The position numbers and the translations under genes are program-made. A stretch of 64,000 nt of DNA from Planctomicrobium piriforme (GTDB taxonomy: Bacteria; Planctomycetota; Planctomycetia; Planctomycetales; Planctomycetaceae). The stretch lies in the NCBI GenBank assembly GCA_945860955.1, contig CAMATH010000008.1, positions 39,423-103,422 on the forward strand. Direction: 5' to 3'. The notes below the pieces were generated by a model. The model was not told where the DNA came from. It did not search any database and worked only from the letters and a program-made list of their open reading frames with translations. Positions within the stretch are counted from its first letter, which is position 1. The number at the start of each line of letters is the position of its first letter. Below, in pieces: positions 49,275 through 58,700 of this stretch.

Positions 49275-49694
49275 TCACTCCTTCAAGACGGCGAATCGCA
49301 CGCGGGTGACTCCCTGCTTCGCGCACGTGAGGAGCAACGGTTCGAATCTCCCGTAGGGAACTCGGCGATCGGTGCGGATCCGCACCTCGACATTCGCGGC
49401 CCCGTGCGCCGCGGTCGACTGGGCCAGTAGCGCCTCGATTTCCTGCGGCGAAGCGTCGCGCGGTCCCAACAGCATCCGACCGTCGAACAGCAGCGTGATC
49501 GTCAGTCGTTTTCCCGATTGCTCGAGTTCCGCTTCGCCCCCCCCCGCACCGGGGAGTTCAATCTCTTCGGTCGCTTCACTGTGCGCGTAATGGCTGGCGA
49601 CGAGAAAGAAGATGATGAGGTTGAACACCACATCGATCATGGGGGTGAGGTTGAACTTCAGACCTCCCCCGCGATTGCGACTTGGGATTTTCAT
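49275..49694 (-). CDS. ExbD/TolR-family protein (first)
   Basis: 139 residues. N-terminal basic stretch, then the membrane segment LTPMIDVVFNLIIFFLVASH with the proton-conducting Asp, and the periplasmic domain with LTITLLFDGRMLLGPRDAS and GAANVEVRIRTDRRVPYGRF. Its start overlaps the ExbB stop by 4 bases (ATGA), so the two are translationally coupled. It shares the membrane motif with the following ExbD but little else. Confidence 0.94.
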   Translation of the reverse strand: MKIPSRNRGGGLKFNLTPMIDVVFNLIIFFLVASHYAHSEATEEIELPGAGGGEAELEQSGKRLTITLLFDGRMLLGPRDASPQEIEALLAQSTAAHGAANVEVRIRTDRRVPYGRFEPLLLTCAKQGVTRVRFAVLKE

Positions 49695-50551
49695 TCAGCC
49701 CCTCCTGCCGGCGCACCGTGGGACTCGCGGTCGTCAGGAGAGAGCCCGGCGTCGCGGGACCGGGCCGTTTTCGCGGCATTTCGTTTCGGATTGGCGAGCG
49801 ACCGCTTGTACCCAGCGAAAACGTGTTCCGCCATCAGTGTCGTTTGGGCGACCAGCTCATCCACGCGATTTCGCAAGATCGAGTAAATCGCCAGTGCGGG
49901 GATCGCGACGCACAACCCCTGCAACGTTGTGACCAGCGCTTTGTAAATGCCGGGGGCAAGTTCCGAAACCTGGGGGTTGGTTTTCTGTTCAAACTCCATG
50001 AACGCCAGAATCATCCCCCAGACGGTCCCCAGCAGTCCCAGCATGGGGGCGATCGTTCCGATGACGGTGAAGTACTCCAACCCACGGAACATCCGGGCGG
50101 CCTGCTGCTGGCTGGCGTCTTCCATTGCCTTTTCGACGGCACTGTAACCCATGCCCGCCTCGGTCAGTCCGGCCGAGAGGATGTAGCCGAGGTAGCTTGG
50201 CTGATTCTGACACGCCTGATTCGCCTCCGGGAATTGCCCGGCGGCGATCCGCGTGTGGACTTCTTCCGCGAGTCCGACGGGCATCAATGTGGTTCGTCTC
50301 AAGGAGATGAGCTGCTGCACCAGCAATGCGACCATCCAGACGCTGATCGCCATGATGATCCAGCCAATCGTGCCCCCCGCTTCGAGCAGAGCCCAGACAT
50401 CGAGCTGCTTTACCCGAGGGGCCTCTTCCGCGGCCCAGGCGCGGGCCGACAGTGTGATTGAGATCAGCACGGCGAAAGTGACGCGGCCCGCCCTACGGAA
50501 TTGGGCCTGCAGGAGCGGCAGCGCGCGGAGAACACCGCGATTCGAATCCAT
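49691..50551 (-). CDS. MotA/TolQ/ExbB proton channel protein
   Basis: 286 residues from the ATG at 50551 (a TTG at 50566 is an alternative). A signal-like N-terminus (FAVLISITLSARAWA) precedes the first stator segment (TIGWIIMAISVWMVALLVQQL). The family core YFTVIGTIAPMLGLLGTVWGMILAF and KALVTTLQGLCVAIPALAIYSIL define TolQ/ExbB. It partners with the two ExbD proteins encoded next. The rare feature is the presence of an N-terminal signal sequence and a long basic C-terminal tail (ANPKRNAAKTARSRDAGL). Confidence 0.94.
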   Translation of the reverse strand: MDSNRGVLRALPLLQAQFRRAGRVTFAVLISITLSARAWAAEEAPRVKQLDVWALLEAGGTIGWIIMAISVWMVALLVQQLISLRRTTLMPVGLAEEVHTRIAAGQFPEANQACQNQPSYLGYILSAGLTEAGMGYSAVEKAMEDASQQQAARMFRGLEYFTVIGTIAPMLGLLGTVWGMILAFMEFEQKTNPQVSELAPGIYKALVTTLQGLCVAIPALAIYSILRNRVDELVAQTTLMAEHVFAGYKRSLANPKRNAAKTARSRDAGLSPDDRESHGAPAGGAE

Positions 50552-50599
50552 CCGCAATCGGGTCAACGGTCGATCCTTCAGTGGAAGTGTGATGACTGG

Positions 50600-51730
50600 C
50601 TACTTCGCGCGACTTGGTCGGCGTGGTGTCGGGCTGTCGGCAGGTGGCACTTCTTTCGTGCGCCGCGCCCGAATTTGATCCTCCGCCTCGCGCGCGCTGC
50701 TGGTTCCGGGAAAACGCTCGACGGTTTCGCGAAACAGCGTCTCCGCTTCATGCGACTGGCCAATCTTGGCGAGCGCGCGGCCCGCTTCGAACGTGGCCCG
50801 CGCCGCGAGGCGGTAATCGTAATCACACAGCACCGGCAACCGCGTCCAATAGGCCGCCGCCAGTTCGTGGTCATGCCGTCGCGACGCCGCCTCCGCGAGC
50901 AGGTAGCTCGGTCCCCCTTGCAGGTCGGCGGGAAGGGAATTGATCGAGTGTTCCCAGTAGACGAGTTCACCCGGGACAACCCGGCCACTCAATGCCTCTT
51001 CGCGACGCAGTTGCCACTGCGCCAGGGGGCGCAGCGTGTCCGGCCCGTTTTTTGCCAGGTCTCGCAGAGTCGACTGGGCCGAGCGATCGAATTCGCGATC
51101 CTGAAAGAGCAGACTGGCTCCAATCAGCCGGGCCGCGTCGTTCGCCCCATTTAACCACCCGCGGGCCGAGGTCAATGCCGTTTCGGAAATGGACTCGTTG
51201 ATCCAGATCAACGGAATGACGCGCAAGTGACGCGTTTCGGGATCACTCTTGTAGAGCGCGAGGAATCGCGCGCCGGCGGAGGCGTAGTCGGACCGGCGAA
51301 CCGCGCAGCGGACCAGCTCGGCGAGAATTTCACGACGTCCCCAGGCGCGAGGTTCCTGCCTGAGGGCCAATTCAAACTGCTCGACGGCACCATCGACGTC
51401 CTCTTCCTGCCACAATTTGAGGCCCCGTTCATGACTGGGGAGTCGATCGGTTTCGATGTCGATGACTTCGTCCGCAGGATAATGGAGGAACGCCCCGCCG
51501 CCGGTCGGCTTCAGGTCGAGTCCCTTGCCGGAGAATTCCACGATCTGGCCCGTGACCGTGACCCGCCCAATCGAACCGGGCTTGCGCAGCACGACATTGT
51601 CTTCCGCGCACGCGGTTGGCGCGGCGACATTCCCCGCCAGCACGCACAAAAGCGTTGGAATCGCGAACCCGCGCCACCATACGGGCAGGCTACCGCTTGC
51701 GGGTGAATTTCTGGGTGTCTTGATAGGCAT
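50600..51730 (-). CDS. Exported repeat protein (TPR-like)
   Basis: 376 residues from the ATG at 51730, which overlaps the vWA gene by 41 bases; a signal sequence follows (GFAIPTLLCVLAGNVAAPTACA). The N-terminal mature part is beta-like (VTVTGQIVEFSGKGLDLKP), then helix pairs with TPR-like pattern (AVEQFELALRQEPRAWGRREIL, FLALYKSDPETRHLRVIPL, AGRALAKIGQSHEAETLFRETVERFPG). It is expected in the periplasm beside the vWA protein. Overlap and spacing put it in the same operon as vWA upstream and ExbB downstream (48-base gap). Function unknown. Confidence 0.8.
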   Translation of the reverse strand: MPIKTPRNSPASGSLPVWWRGFAIPTLLCVLAGNVAAPTACAEDNVVLRKPGSIGRVTVTGQIVEFSGKGLDLKPTGGGAFLHYPADEVIDIETDRLPSHERGLKLWQEEDVDGAVEQFELALRQEPRAWGRREILAELVRCAVRRSDYASAGARFLALYKSDPETRHLRVIPLIWINESISETALTSARGWLNGANDAARLIGASLLFQDREFDRSAQSTLRDLAKNGPDTLRPLAQWQLRREEALSGRVVPGELVYWEHSINSLPADLQGGPSYLLAEAASRRHDHELAAAYWTRLPVLCDYDYRLAARATFEAGRALAKIGQSHEAETLFRETVERFPGTSSAREAEDQIRARRTKEVPPADSPTPRRPSRAK

Positions 51731-52730
51731 AGGTGCCGCCGTTTTCACGGGCGAGGCGCTTGGTCCAATAGGCGTCGGGCGAAGTGAGGTTGTTTCCTTT
51801 GCCAAACTCCACGACGCAAATCCGGGCGCGTCCCGAGTTGCGTTTGCGAATCTCCGCGAGATCGCCCGCGTCGACCCACGGTTCCCCCGCATCGGTCAGG
51901 AAGAAGATGACGTCGGGGCGGAGTTTGAGCGCTTCGAGTAAGGCGCGTTTGTGTTCTGTCCCGCCAGCGGGTTGGACCGACCGGATGTGCTGAGCGGCGA
52001 GATTTCGATTCGCTTCGCTCCCGCGAAACATCGAGTTCCGCTGACCGGCCGTCGGCATCGGAAGAATCTGGTCGTTGTAGAACATAATCTGGAATTCCTG
52101 CTCGTCTTCGATCTCGGCGATGCTGGCCAGTAATTCCGCTTTCGCGACCTGGATCGCGCCATGCTCATACATGCTCCCTGAGGCGTCGAGGACGAAGACA
52201 AACCGCTTTCCTTCCTGGCCCTGACCAAAGAAGGCGACTCGACCTTCGCCCGTTCCTGGTTTCCCCACTCCCTTGCCTCGCCCTTCGGCACCTCGAACCA
52301 GGTCGCGTGCGTCTCCGCCGGACGTCGAGGGAGTACCGGCCGCACGCGGACCGATTTTCGGCTGACCGACCTGTGGCAACTCGATTGGAATGGGAGGGGA
52401 ATCGTCGACGGGAAGCGCTGCGGTCGATGAGTCGGCGGAGCGGGTCGGAGCCTCAACGTCGGATTGGGGAGATTCCTCCGTCGCGCCAGCGGTCACTTCC
52501 GCCGTCCCCATCTCGCTCCCCGACTCGGGGGAATCGCCGCGAGTGAAGATGCCGACCGTTCGGAATTCATCGGTCCCCGAACCGCGAGGAGCGACCGGGC
52601 GCAAGAATAGCGCCAACAGGAACAACAGAACCAGATGCACAATCCCCGACGCGATCCAGCCCGGGATCACGCCGCGGGTCGACGTGGGCCAAGCGGTCGG
52701 AGGGTGCGGTGTGTCGGCGGCAACGTCCAT
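51690..52730 (-). CDS. TonB-like anchored vWA-domain protein
   Basis: 346 residues from the ATG at 52730. Residues 24-43 form one membrane segment (GWIASGIVHLVLLFLLALFL) with Ser28 and His32, the S-x3-H spacing found in the TonB anchor. A Pro/Ser/Glu-rich linker (about residues 47-165, ESGSEMGTAEVTAG, PPIPIELPQ) spans to a C-terminal vWA domain with a full metal site: DxSxS in VFVLDASGSMYEH, the Thr in GGTEHKRALLEAL and Asp in FFLTDAGEP. TonB proteins end in a different domain, so this is a vWA substitute. Head of the operon with TPR-like, ExbB, ExbD, ExbD genes, transcribed to the left. Confidence 0.9.
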   Translation of the reverse strand: MDVAADTPHPPTAWPTSTRGVIPGWIASGIVHLVLLFLLALFLRPVAPRGSGTDEFRTVGIFTRGDSPESGSEMGTAEVTAGATEESPQSDVEAPTRSADSSTAALPVDDSPPIPIELPQVGQPKIGPRAAGTPSTSGGDARDLVRGAEGRGKGVGKPGTGEGRVAFFGQGQEGKRFVFVLDASGSMYEHGAIQVAKAELLASIAEIEDEQEFQIMFYNDQILPMPTAGQRNSMFRGSEANRNLAAQHIRSVQPAGGTEHKRALLEALKLRPDVIFFLTDAGEPWVDAGDLAEIRKRNSGRARICVVEFGKGNNLTSPDAYWTKRLARENGGTYAYQDTQKFTRKR

Positions 52731-52840
52731 GACCAGCTCGAGGTGAAGGCACAAGCGACGCCGTCCCGGCTGTCGACTTATCAACGTAAGTCTATGACTG
52801 CTGTGGAATTGAGTCAATCGGAGTTCGCCACAGGCGGCAT

Positions 52841-53001
52841 GTCGGACGGGTCTCTGACTCGTCCGAGCAGGGGCGACGCTCTCAACTGAGCCCAGTTCGT
52901 CGAAATGGCCACGTAATGATCTACGCGGCGAAACAAAGATACAACGGCTTGTTGTATAGGTCGCCCATTTTTTCGATGGACGGGCCAGAGACCCCTCCTA
53001 C
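52841..53001. repeat. Palindromic repeat, family 1, diverged copy C
   Basis: The left arm near 52843-52866 (GGACGGGTCTCTGACTCGTCC) and the right arm at 52978-53001 (GGACGGGCCAGAGACCCCTC) match copies A and B with several changes, and are about 110 bases apart. The flank after the right arm (CCGACGTCTTC) also resembles copy A. It lies in the 588-base gap between the vWA gene and amt; the rest of that gap holds the sigma-54-like site at 53193-53207 and nothing else I recognise. Confidence 0.75.
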
Positions 53002-53192
53002 CAAACCGACGTCTTCACTTCGATCGATGGCAGTGATGAATAATCCAGCACAGTCTGCCTAAGGATCCAACAGGCCGCTTCGGACTCGGGTTCTTTGGCC
53101 CGGAATCGGTCGAGCGCCCTGACTCACCAAAACACCGCAGATTCCAGCCAAAACCAGTCAATTGCGGGAATGTTCCCCAGTTTCTGCCGCAA

Positions 53193-53207
53193 TGGTACGC
53201 AACTCGC
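53193..53207 (+). promoter_or_regulatory. Possible sigma-54 promoter of amt
   Basis: TGGTACG (53193-53199), four bases, then TCGC (53204-53207). This fits the consensus TGGYACG-N4-TTGC except T to C in the second block. The expected start would lie near 53218, about 100 bases before the amt ATG. Nitrogen-regulated amt genes commonly use sigma-54 with NtrC; no NtrC site was identified. Confidence 0.35.
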
Positions 53208-53318
53208 CTTAGGGATTCGTCGCAAGACCGTGATTGCGCTCGATTCCAATGAGCGGCACGGGGTCCAAACTTAGCGCGCTCGGCGCGGAATCTCCTTCTT
53301 TTGCACGAAACTCGTCCC

Positions 53319-55043
53319 ATGAAGCTCTCTTCGCTGTTGCGACCGTGGCGGTTGTTTGCCCCGCTCTGGCTGGTGTCGCTGTGTCTTTCCTCGGCGTGGG
53401 CTCAAGATGAGCCGGCCCCGGCCAAGCCGGATGAGGCGGCCACTCCGGTGGCGGCCCCTGTGGAAGGTGCGCCCCCGGCCGTTCCGAATCCGAACCTTCC
53501 GCCGTATTTTACCGGAACCAGCCCCGATCCCAAGACTCCCCTTTGGCCCGATGCCACGGGAGCGAACGCGGGTGTCTGGATCACTCCCTCGGGGACTCCC
53601 GGGGATGACGAACCTGCGAAGAAGACGACCGCCGATCTGTACGACCGGATCGCCCACAATATGTTCTCCATCAACATGATGTGGGTGCTGATCGCCGGCG
53701 CGCTGGTCATGTTCATGCAGACCGGGTTCGCACTGGTGGAAGGGGGGCTGGTTCGCGCCAAGAACTCTGCTCACACGTTCGCTATGAATCTCATGGTGTA
53801 TCCGCTCGGATGCCTGGCGTTCTACGTTTACGGGTTCGGCTTAGGCTGGGGGAATTGGTTCAATGCTCCTGTGCCCCCCGGGTGGTACTCACCGCTTGGT
53901 CCGGGAACCTCGGCATTGGCGTCAGGATTCTCGTTGAGCATTGGAGGAAAAGCGTACGGTCTGTTCGGCACGACCGGCTTCTGCCTCTCGGGGATGGATG
54001 ACGTCAGCATAATGGCGCTGTTCTTCTTCATGATGGTCTTCATGGACACCACCGCGACGATCCCCACGGGAACGATGGCGGAACGCTGGGCCTGGAAGAA
54101 TTTCTGTTTGTTCGCTCTGTGGGTGGCCCTGCCGTACTGTATCTTCGCGAACTGGGTTTGGGGGGGCGGCTGGCTCGCTCAATCGGGACTCAACTGGGGA
54201 TTTGGGCACGGTGCCGTCGACTTCGCGGGTTCGAGCGTCGTGCATGCGATGGGGGGTGTTATCGCACTCGCCGGCGGAATTGTGATCGGTCCCCGAATCG
54301 GGAAGTATATCAATGGAAAGCCGCAGGCGATTCCCGGACACAACATTCCCTTCGTGATCATCGGAACGTTCGTTCTGGCGTTCGGCTGGTTCGGTTTCAA
54401 CGCCGGCTCGACCCTGGCTGGAACCGATCTGCGGATCTCGACGGTGGTTGTCAACACCATGTTCGCCAGTGTGACGGGAGCGATCTCGTGCATGGTGTAC
54501 ATGATGGTGATCGGGATGAAGCCCGATCCCTCGATGATCTGTAACGGGATGCTCGCCGGCCTCGTGGCGGTCACCGCCCCCTGTGCCTTCATCGACACCT
54601 GGGCCGCTGGCCTCATCGGTGCGATCGCGGGGGTGCTGGTGGTGATTAGCGTCTTCTTCTGGGACAGGATGGGTGTCGACGACCCGGTCGGTGCCATCTC
54701 GGTCCACGGTGTCAACGGGCTGTTCGGAACGATCTGCGTCGGCCTGTTTGCCAACGGTAAGTATGGTGCCGGCTGGAACGGTGTGGTCCGCGAAGAAATG
54801 GTCAAGGCTTACGGCTCTGACGGCGTCCGCGGCTTGTTTTACGGAGATGCGTCGCAATTGTTCGCTCAGTTGACCGATTGCGTGACTGTGGTTGTCTTCG
54901 GGTTCATCATGGCCTACGTCTGGTTCAAGGTGAGCAACCTGATCACCCCGATTCGCGTCTCGAAAGAAGACGAAATCGGTGGTCTCGACGTCCCCGAAAT
55001 GGGTGCCCTCGGCTATCCCGATTTCGCGGTCTCCCGCGACTGA
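53319..55043 (+). CDS. amt: Ammonium transporter (Amt family)
   Basis: 574 residues from the ATG at 53319 (a TTG at 53301 is an alternative). A signal peptide (LFAPLWLVSLCLSSAWA) and a Pro/Ala-rich stretch of about 90 residues precede the eleven-segment transporter core. Landmarks: FMQTGFALVEGGLVRAKNS, GSSVVHAMGGVIALAGG with the first pore His and ISVHGVNGLFGT with the second, FGWFGFNAGST. It ends with a cytoplasmic tail KEDEIGGLDVPEMGALGYP. The periplasmic Pro-rich N-terminal extension is unusual in length for this family. No glnB-type gene is adjacent. An intrinsic terminator follows. Confidence 0.96.
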   Translation: MKLSSLLRPWRLFAPLWLVSLCLSSAWAQDEPAPAKPDEAATPVAAPVEGAPPAVPNPNLPPYFTGTSPDPKTPLWPDATGANAGVWITPSGTPGDDEPAKKTTADLYDRIAHNMFSINMMWVLIAGALVMFMQTGFALVEGGLVRAKNSAHTFAMNLMVYPLGCLAFYVYGFGLGWGNWFNAPVPPGWYSPLGPGTSALASGFSLSIGGKAYGLFGTTGFCLSGMDDVSIMALFFFMMVFMDTTATIPTGTMAERWAWKNFCLFALWVALPYCIFANWVWGGGWLAQSGLNWGFGHGAVDFAGSSVVHAMGGVIALAGGIVIGPRIGKYINGKPQAIPGHNIPFVIIGTFVLAFGWFGFNAGSTLAGTDLRISTVVVNTMFASVTGAISCMVYMMVIGMKPDPSMICNGMLAGLVAVTAPCAFIDTWAAGLIGAIAGVLVVISVFFWDRMGVDDPVGAISVHGVNGLFGTICVGLFANGKYGAGWNGVVREEMVKAYGSDGVRGLFYGDASQLFAQLTDCVTVVVFGFIMAYVWFKVSNLITPIRVSKEDEIGGLDVPEMGALGYPDFAVSRD

Positions 55044-55076
55044 TCAAGTCGTTCGTCCAACCGAACTGTAACCAAG

Positions 55077-55112
55077 CCTCGCACAGGTCACTTGACCTGT
55101 GCGAGGTTTTTT
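55077..55112 (+). terminator. Intrinsic terminator of amt
   Basis: Perfect 14-base arms (55077-55090 and 55093-55106, CCTCGCACAGGTCA against TGACCTGTGCGAGG) with a two-base gap at the apex, followed by six T (55107-55112). It lies 33 bases after the amt stop and is the strongest terminator in the window. Confidence 0.92.
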
Positions 55113-55275
55113 CGTTGACCAACCGCCGCCATGGAAACCGGGTGTCGCGACCATCGATCCGGGCTCGCCCGGAGAGTCGGCACCGCGAGCGGAACCGGAG
55201 CCCGTTGGGTAACTCATCCCGACACGGGCATCTCCGCATAACGCTCGCGGTCTCACGCGGGCCAGGTCCCACAAC

Positions 55276-55304
55276 TTGACGAGTCATCAATGTGGCAATA
55301 GAAT
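55276..55304 (+). promoter_or_regulatory. Promoter of the blaI/M56 genes
   Basis: TTGACG at 55276-55281, 17-base spacer, TAGAAT at 55299-55304: a near-consensus vegetative promoter, placed 50 bases before the BlaI-type ATG. The -10 lies inside the dyad operator described separately, the arrangement expected for autorepression. Confidence 0.7.
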
Positions 55305-55309
55305 GCCAC
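55292..55309. promoter_or_regulatory. Candidate BlaI-type operator
   Basis: Dyad GTGGCA-ATAGAA-TGCCAC across the -10 box, with an additional half-site TGCCACGT repeat at 55322-55329. BlaI/MecI dimers bind short dyads overlapping their own promoters. The position makes autorepression by the following gene likely; the exact footprint is inference. Confidence 0.5.
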
Positions 55310-55353
55310 GTGTTAATGGATTGCCACGTTGTCCCCCACCCGGAGTCGCGTTC

Positions 55354-55746
55354 ATGGTTCGCAGACAGCCCGTTCCAGATCTCGCCCGGCGCGAACGGCA
55401 GATCATGGATGTGTTTCACCAGATGGGTGAGGCGAGTGTCGCCGACGTTCTCGAGCGATTGAAGGATCCCCCCAGTTACTCCGCCGTCCGCACGATGATT
55501 CGACTCCTGGAAACAAAAGGGCTGTTGCGACATCGGCAGGAAGGGAAACGCTACCTGTATCAGGCGACGCAGTCGCGTGAGTCGGCGAGCCGGTCGGCGT
55601 TGCGCAAACTGCTCGACGTGTTTTTCGCCGGCTCGGCCTCAGACGCTGTCGCCGCCATTCTCGACGTCCAGGGGGAATCGCTGTCCCCCAAAGAACTCGC
55701 ACGGATCGAGTCGTTGGTTCAACAAGCCCGAGCCGAGGGGAAGTAG
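55354..55746 (+). CDS. BlaI/MecI/CopY-type repressor
   Basis: 130 residues from the ATG at 55354, with GGAG eight bases upstream. The winged-helix DNA-binding domain is clear: RRERQIMDVFHQMGEASVADVLERL, then YSAVRTMIRLLETKGLLRHRQEGKRYLYQA, typical of the BlaI/MecI family that represses its own operon until a membrane protease cleaves it. A dimerisation helix follows (SALRKLLDVFFAGSASDAV). The next gene starts one base after its stop and encodes the M56 protease that should cleave it. Confidence 0.93.
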   Translation: MVRRQPVPDLARRERQIMDVFHQMGEASVADVLERLKDPPSYSAVRTMIRLLETKGLLRHRQEGKRYLYQATQSRESASRSALRKLLDVFFAGSASDAVAAILDVQGESLSPKELARIESLVQQARAEGK

Positions 55747-55747
55747 C

Positions 55748-58700
55748 ATGAACTCCGCGTTTCTCGTGGCAACAGTGGCCTCGGCATTGATCGATCTCGC
55801 CCTGAAAGCAACAGTCGTTCTGACGCTCGCCTGGGGAGCGTCGTTCGCACTCCGCCGGTCGTCGGCGGCGGTTCGTCACCGCTTGTGGGGATTGGCCCTG
55901 TGCGGTCTTCTGGCGCTCCCGCTGCTGACGTGGTTACTCCCGACGTGGCGGATCTCCGTCCTGCCCGCACAACAACTCTCCGTCGAGTCTTCGCAGGCCG
56001 TCCTCCCATCTCACTCTGTCGCGAACACGGTACCAGAATTCGATCGCACGGCATTGGACGTACCCATTCCCGACCGGGAGGTCGAACAGAAACCGCCGCA
56101 GAACGATCTGGTGCGAGATGCGGTCTCTGCCGATTCCCAAGCGACTGCGGGTCCGGTATTCGAACCGATCAACGGACGAGGTCGCGAACACGTCTTGTCC
56201 GGGTCCACGGTGACCGCGGTCGTTGCATCGCCTCGGTCTCATGGATGGGAGAGTGTTCTTGTCGGAATTTGGCTGGCGGGCACCAGTCTGGGACTCACCA
56301 GTCTGGGGATCGCGGTGTGGAATTGTGTGCGGATTACCCGGGACTCCGAACAGATGAACGACCCGGAACTCGACCGTCTGGCGCGGGAAGTGAAGCGTCG
56401 TCTGAAGTTGAATCGTGACGTGGAATTGCGCGAACATCCCCGGGCGATTGTCCCGTTAACGTGCGGAGTGGTGCGACCTGTCGTGTTGCTTCCTGTGGCG
56501 GCGCGAGACTGGCCCGAGGAGATGCGGCGAGCGGTGCTGTTACACGAATTGGCGCATGTCGCCCGCCGGGATGTCGCCTGGCAATGGCTCGGCCGACTGG
56601 CCTGTGCGTTCTATTGGTGCCACCCACTCGCCTGGTTGGGTTTGCGACAGATGCGGGTGGAACGCGAACTCGCCTGCGACGACGCGGTCGTCGATACCGG
56701 GGAACGCGCGTCGGACTACGCCCGGCAGTTGCTCGAGGTCGCCCGGCAGTGTGGTCGCGTCGCCGGCCAAAGTCCCCTGCGGATGGCTCTCGCGGTCGAG
56801 ATGACACGCGGTGGCAAACTGGAGCAACGGGTGCGGGCGCTGTTTGACTCGGCTCGCAGCCACGCGGGTCTCAAAAGGCGAATCGGAATCACGCTGCTGT
56901 TGGCGACGGCGATACTGGTGCCGCTCGTCGCTGTCATCCAGCCGGTCGCCCGCATGGCGATCCGAACGGCGAACGCGGCGGAGGAAACCCCCCAGCCGGC
57001 TGAATCGGCTGCTCCGCCAGTCGTCGATATCGAACTGGCTCGTGACGAACTCCCCATCCCGCCGGTCAGCGGTCGAGTGGTGTCGACCGACGGCAAGCCC
57101 GTTCTTGGTGCAAAAGTGTTCCTCCGCTACCGGAATTGGGCCGGTTCGCGATTTGCCGACGAACCGCTGGACTCCCGGGGCTTTGGGAGCGTGCCAGATC
57201 TCAAAGACGAACTGGCGACAACCCGGACCGACGCGCAGGGACGATTCGAGTTTCGCAATCTGAAGGCCAAACGAGCGTACGAATGGCAGGATGAACTGGA
57301 TCTCGACGTGGTGGCGTCTCATCCCGGAAAGGCGATCACGTGGTATCACCTCGCGGGACCAGCGACTTTGAAAATGGTCTTGCCTGAAGAGGCGAAACTC
57401 TCGGGTCGCGTTATTGATGCCGAGGGAAATCCGGTCGCAGGGGCGGAGATCCGCCCCGCATGGATCATGTCGTTGCGACACCTGACACAAGCCGACCTGG
57501 AAGAAGGTCGCTGGCCGTCGCCGCTCGATCGACATTTCGTCGGGCTGTTGAATGCGCAAGCGCCTCCCGACGCCGTCACCAATGACGCGGGTGAATTCAC
57601 ACTGAGCGGACTTCCCGCTGGACTGGGTGTTCGGTTGCGTGTCAGTTCACCACACTTCGGGCCGGTCTGGTTCGATGCCGCCACGGTGAAGCAACTTAAC
57701 GCCGATCTGTTGAAGAAAACCAAGCGCCCGGTCGCGACCGGCGACCTGCGGGTGACACTCAAAGATCGGCGCTACCCGTTTTCATTGCGGGTGGTTGACG
57801 ACACCACGGGGGATCCCGTTGAAAACGTGACACTCAAACATCGTACTGACCGCGGCGCGATGCCGGTTCCAGTGCGAAATGTCACATCGTCTCAGCCGGG
57901 CGTCTACGAGCTCAGCCGGCTGCCACCACGATTCGACATTCTGGCCGAAACTCCCATTGAACAGGGTTACCTTGGGGCCTGGAAGCTATTGTCTCCCGCG
58001 GAGGGATCGACTGGCGAAATCCGTCTGATTCGCGGCAAACGGATTTCGGGACGAGTGGTCGACTCGGAGAGTGGCGCGGGGATTCCCAACGTGACTTTGC
58101 GAACGTCGGCCGTGGACATCGACACGTTTCGCGGCCGGATTCCCCAAATGAGCCGAACCGACGCGGAGGGACGCTGTGTGGTGCTGTTGGCCCCCTCGGG
58201 TTACAGCTTGACAATCGCGTCAGAAGTCCAGGGGTATCTCACCCAGACCGACAACAACAGTCAGCGCGCAATCGTCTATCACAACGTGAATGTGGAAGAA
58301 GGAGTCGAAACGCCCCCGTTTGAAATCCGACTGAAACGCTCCCGTCGCATTGAAGGAGTTGTCGTAGACACCGACGGCAGACCATTAGAGGGAATCACTT
58401 GGCAGGGGGTGTATCGGGTGGGATCTCCGCCGAAGTTGGATGGAGGATTCACAACCGGGGGATCAATGACTTCCAGTTTTCGTGGAGAGTCGCCGACGGA
58501 CGGACGGTTTATGATCAGTGAGCCGTTCACACGTTTTGACGCTGTCAGCACGCTGCCCCTGGATGTCGTGTTCTATGACAAACGCCGGCGGCTGGTGGGA
58601 CAGTTGCTGGTCGACACCCGGGAACCGATCGAACCGGCGCGTGTGGTGATGCGGCCGGCGGTGCGGCTCACCGGGCGGGTTGTCGATTCGGATGGAGCCC

